Source: CAIZGX01 sp044239865
GTDB taxonomy: Bacteria > Bacteroidota > Bacteroidia > Flavobacteriales_D > Sanyastnellaceae
Direction: 5' to 3'
Assembly: GCA_044239865.1 (NCBI GenBank)
Contig: JBIIAO010000013.1
Coordinates: forward strand, 1-9,123
Length of the DNA stretch: 9,123 bases
The notes beneath the pieces are model-generated. The model saw only the letters and a list, made by a program, of their open reading frames with translations. It did no database searches and was not told the origin of the DNA. Position numbers and translations under genes: made by a program. Numbering within the stretch: the stretch's first letter is position 1; each line of letters starts with the position of its first letter. Positions 6,948-9,123 of this stretch are shown here, in pieces.

Positions 6948-8246
6948 TTACTTCTCTATAGAGTAAGATTTTTTCCAACAAGATTTTCCAGTTTTATTAA
7001 TTAGATTAATGTCAATGGTTCGCTCTTTTGCTGTTCCTGAAAAAGTAATGTAAGCGAAGTTTTGTTCTCCAACAAAAGTTCCTTCCACACGTGTTGTGTT
7101 TATTTCTTTGCTATTGCTGTACGGCTTGCTTGTTAAAGGGGAAGATGTAATGTCGAGCACACGGACATTGTTCGCAAGAGTCATCTGAGAAAGTTCAGCA
7201 AAGTGACGATCTCCAGTTAGAAAGATTACATTCTTGATTTTGTTTTCGGTAATCTCTTTCAACAAGTATTCTCGCTCTTCATCGTAGTTCGCGTAGTTCT
7301 CGAAGTCGGCCACGCTAGACAAAACTTGACTGCCGACGGCCACCAATTTAAATGACGCCTTGCTTGATTTCAAATCTTGAATGAGCCAGTTGATTTGTTC
7401 TTTTCCTAACATCTGAGGGGTTAGACCAATAGTTCCCGGAGGAATACGAAAACTTCTGTTGTCGAGTAGATAAAGGTCCACATCATTAAGAGTTACTTTG
7501 CCCGTAATGCAGTTGGTTTCATTATTTGAAAACCCATAGTTCGAATTTCCCCACATCTCTTTGAAGGCTGCTAAACTCTCTTTTTTATATTGAAAGGAAG
7601 AGTGGCTGTCGTTGGGACCAAAGTCGTGGTCGTCCCATACGGCGTATTGCGGACAAGTAGAAAGTAATTTTTGAATGGAAGGAACTTGACGTGCTTTTAG
7701 GTATCGAGCTTCCATATTGGCTTGCGTTTCAAAGTCGCCTTCTCGCAAATAAATATTGTCTCCACCCCAAATCATTGCATTAGGATGAAGTTCCGAAATA
7801 ACATTGAAAATAGAATCGGACTGTCCGTATGCCTTGCCGGGTCTGTCGAATTCTGTATCGTTCACATAGGTGCAACTGCCAAACACCACAGAGAAATTCG
7901 GAGCGTCTTTTCGCCATTGCCAAAGTTCTTGCGTGGTGAATTCGTAAATCTTCGTTTGAAAGCTTTTGCTTTTTAGGAAGAACGTGTATGTCGTGTTCGG
8001 TTGAAGCGAAGAAAGAATAATCTTATTGCTGAGGTGATTTTCTTTCAAAACAGAAAATGAAATCACACCGCCATTCCAATTTTGATTTGAATAATGAAGT
8101 GAAACGTTCTCACCTTCATTCGGCCAATGCACCCATATTTCTGCGTTGCGTTGGCCTACATGACCGAGCATGACGATTTCAGATTGTGAGGCGCATTGGA
8201 GCGTGAAAACACTCAGAAAGATTATGAGGATTGATTTGATAGACAT
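6948..8246 (-). CDS. PhoD-like alkaline phosphatase/phosphodiesterase, exported
   Basis: The PhoD family are metallophosphoesterases that release phosphate from phosphomonoesters and diesters outside the cytoplasm. This 432-residue member has a hydrophobic signal sequence (4-17). Cys-18 is preceded by Gln, so a lipoprotein is unlikely; cleavage near Ser-20 fits. A fibronectin-III-like N-domain spans about 23-105, then the catalytic domain. Motifs are FGSCTY at 122-127, whose Cys-125 and Tyr-127 match the Cys-x-Tyr iron ligands known in Bacillus subtilis PhoD; GGDNIY at 161-166; WDDHDFGPND at 204-213; and GDRHFAE at 345-351. It is shorter than classical PhoD, as are many Bacteroidota members. 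No Pho-box-like repeat is evident upstream, where its first 25 bases overlap the end of the glycosyltransferase gene. Substrate is unknown. Confidence 0.9.
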   Translation of the reverse strand: MSIKSILIIFLSVFTLQCASQSEIVMLGHVGQRNAEIWVHWPNEGENVSLHYSNQNWNGGVISFSVLKENHLSNKIILSSLQPNTTYTFFLKSKSFQTKIYEFTTQELWQWRKDAPNFSVVFGSCTYVNDTEFDRPGKAYGQSDSIFNVISELHPNAMIWGGDNIYLREGDFETQANMEARYLKARQVPSIQKLLSTCPQYAVWDDHDFGPNDSHSSFQYKKESLAAFKEMWGNSNYGFSNNETNCITGKVTLNDVDLYLLDNRSFRIPPGTIGLTPQMLGKEQINWLIQDLKSSKASFKLVAVGSQVLSSVADFENYANYDEEREYLLKEITENKIKNVIFLTGDRHFAELSQMTLANNVRVLDITSSPLTSKPYSNSKEINTTRVEGTFVGEQNFAYITFSGTAKERTIDINLINKTGKSCWKKSYSIEK

Positions 8247-9123
8247 TGATCTAATTTTTTGTTACTGATTTTCCAACTGTATTTTTCTTCAACATACAGT
8301 CGGTTGTTTTTTCCATCTGAAAGTTGCGCGGCTTCATTCAATAAATAATATTGAATGGCTTTTGCAAATTCAAAAGCTGTATTGGCTTCAATGAGTTTCG
8401 AGAGTTTTTTTTCAGGAAAGGCCTCTGCGGCAAGTGAAGTTGTAATAACGGGAAGCTCGCTTGACATGGCTTCCAAAATTTTATTTTGCATGCCTGCGCC
8501 AATAAACATGGGTGCAACAAACACGCGTGATTCACAGTATGCCTCGCGTATGTCGTTCATCCAACCTGATACAGTCACATTCTCGCTTGCCAAATTTTGA
8601 ACGTCAGAGGATGGGTTCGCTCCGGCAATGAGCAGCGTGACATTGGGGAATTGAGATAGTAATTTTGGAAGTATTTCTTCAACAAGAAAAATAGCAGCAG
8701 CAATGTTTGGCGGGTAATTCATATTTCCAGCAAAAACAAGATCGTACTTTTTGTTTTGATTGGAATTTTTGAAATGGGATGTATCCACTCCGTTCGGGAC
8801 AATTGTAATCTTTTGGTTGGAAGGAATAGCAAGTAGATTTCGATCTTGCTCTGTAATGATCGCGTGGTGTTTGAAATAATCGAAAATGCTTCTCTCGTAA
8901 TTTTTCACACGACCACTTTCAATTTTCCAAAATATTTTATTCAGTCCTTTTTCTGTCTTTGCTCTGCGCATTGCCGCCGCACTGAATGCGTCCATGTAGT
9001 CAATCGTTTTATCGAATTGAAAAAGATTTTTTACGTATTCTGCTGTTCTAATTAGCTGACAATAGATATGATTGGGGTTAAAGTCTTGAATTATGGCTTC
9101 AATCTTTTTTTTGTTTTTCCTAT
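8222..9123 (-). CDS. GT4-type glycosyltransferase, N-terminus cut by the window edge
   Basis: This is a retaining, GT-B fold glycosyltransferase of the GT4 group. The open frame continues upstream of the Met at 8995 to the window edge without a stop. The residues there (for example HIYCQLIRTAEYV, about 9033-9070, running into TIDYMDAFS) read as family sequence, so the true start lies outside; about 299 residues are visible. Signatures counted from Met-8995 are VPNGVD at 66-71, the Rossmann strand VFAGNMNYPPN at 87-97, LLIAGANPS at 121-129, VSGWMNDI at 142-149, and the sugar-nucleotide motif FIGAGMQNKILEAMSSELPVI at 164-184, with Glu-175 in the usual acidic position. It probably acts in surface polysaccharide or lipid-linked glycan assembly; donor and acceptor are unknown. 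Its stop lies 25 bases inside the phosphatase gene, so the two are probably co-transcribed. Confidence 0.92.
   Translation of the reverse strand, partial: RKNKKKIEAIIQDFNPNHIYCQLIRTAEYVKNLFQFDKTIDYMDAFSAAAMRRAKTEKGLNKIFWKIESGRVKNYERSIFDYFKHHAIITEQDRNLLAIPSNQKITIVPNGVDTSHFKNSNQNKKYDLVFAGNMNYPPNIAAAIFLVEEILPKLLSQFPNVTLLIAGANPSSDVQNLASENVTVSGWMNDIREAYCESRVFVAPMFIGAGMQNKILEAMSSELPVITTSLAAEAFPEKKLSKLIEANTAFEFAKAIQYYLLNEAAQLSDGKNNRLYVEEKYSWKISNKKLDQCLSNQSS

Noticed and set aside
6948..8246. Lipoprotein signal at Cys-18 of the PhoD-like protein
   Set aside because: The residues before the Cys are Thr-Leu-Gln; Gln at -1 does not fit a lipobox. Ordinary signal peptidase I cleavage nearby is more likely.
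1..9123. Mobile element, CRISPR array, toxin-antitoxin or defence system
   Set aside because: No transposase, integrase, repeat-spacer array, terminal repeats or defence-type domain was found on either strand. All long frames are explained by the listed genes.

Overview
The window looks like chromosomal DNA of a Bacteroidota member, most probably of the Flavobacteriales. The reasons are AT-rich coding sequence, candidate -7 promoter boxes close to TAnnTTTG, little sign of Shine-Dalgarno sites, and a GWxTD-domain protein next to a small START-like protein, a pairing I associate with this phylum. This is judged from protein likeness and motifs alone; no database search was possible.

Layout. 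Positions 1-79 are the 3' part of a 5S rRNA gene, the tail of an rRNA operon, closed by a strong intrinsic terminator (82-113). Next on the plus strand is a small secreted protein of unknown function (248-688) with its own terminator (709-734). Then comes the wreck of an aldo/keto reductase gene (750-1113), which keeps the start, a middle piece and the end of the family but has lost two large internal blocks and its reading frame. From 1110 to the right edge everything is on the minus strand. In transcription order the genes are a GT4-type glycosyltransferase (running off the edge), a PhoD-like phosphatase, a START-like protein, a GWxTD protein, a GT2 glycosyltransferase, ComEC, and HMG-CoA lyase. 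Junctions range from a 25-base overlap to a 71-base gap. The last four genes are packed within 4-15 bases of one another, so they probably share a transcript. Candidate promoters precede the START-like and GWxTD genes.

Function. The cluster mixes envelope or surface-glycan work (two glycosyltransferases, an exported phosphatase, an exported GWxTD protein), DNA uptake (ComEC) and central metabolism (HMG-CoA lyase, for leucine or ketone-body breakdown). I see no single pathway joining them; it reads as a compact housekeeping gene string. No mobile element, CRISPR array, tRNA or phage gene is visible, and no gene-free stretch exceeds 300 bases. I found no convincing new biological system. The points most worth a second look are the doubly deleted aldo/keto reductase remnant, the unassigned secreted protein beside the rRNA operon, and a ComEC whose C-terminal region lacks nuclease motifs.
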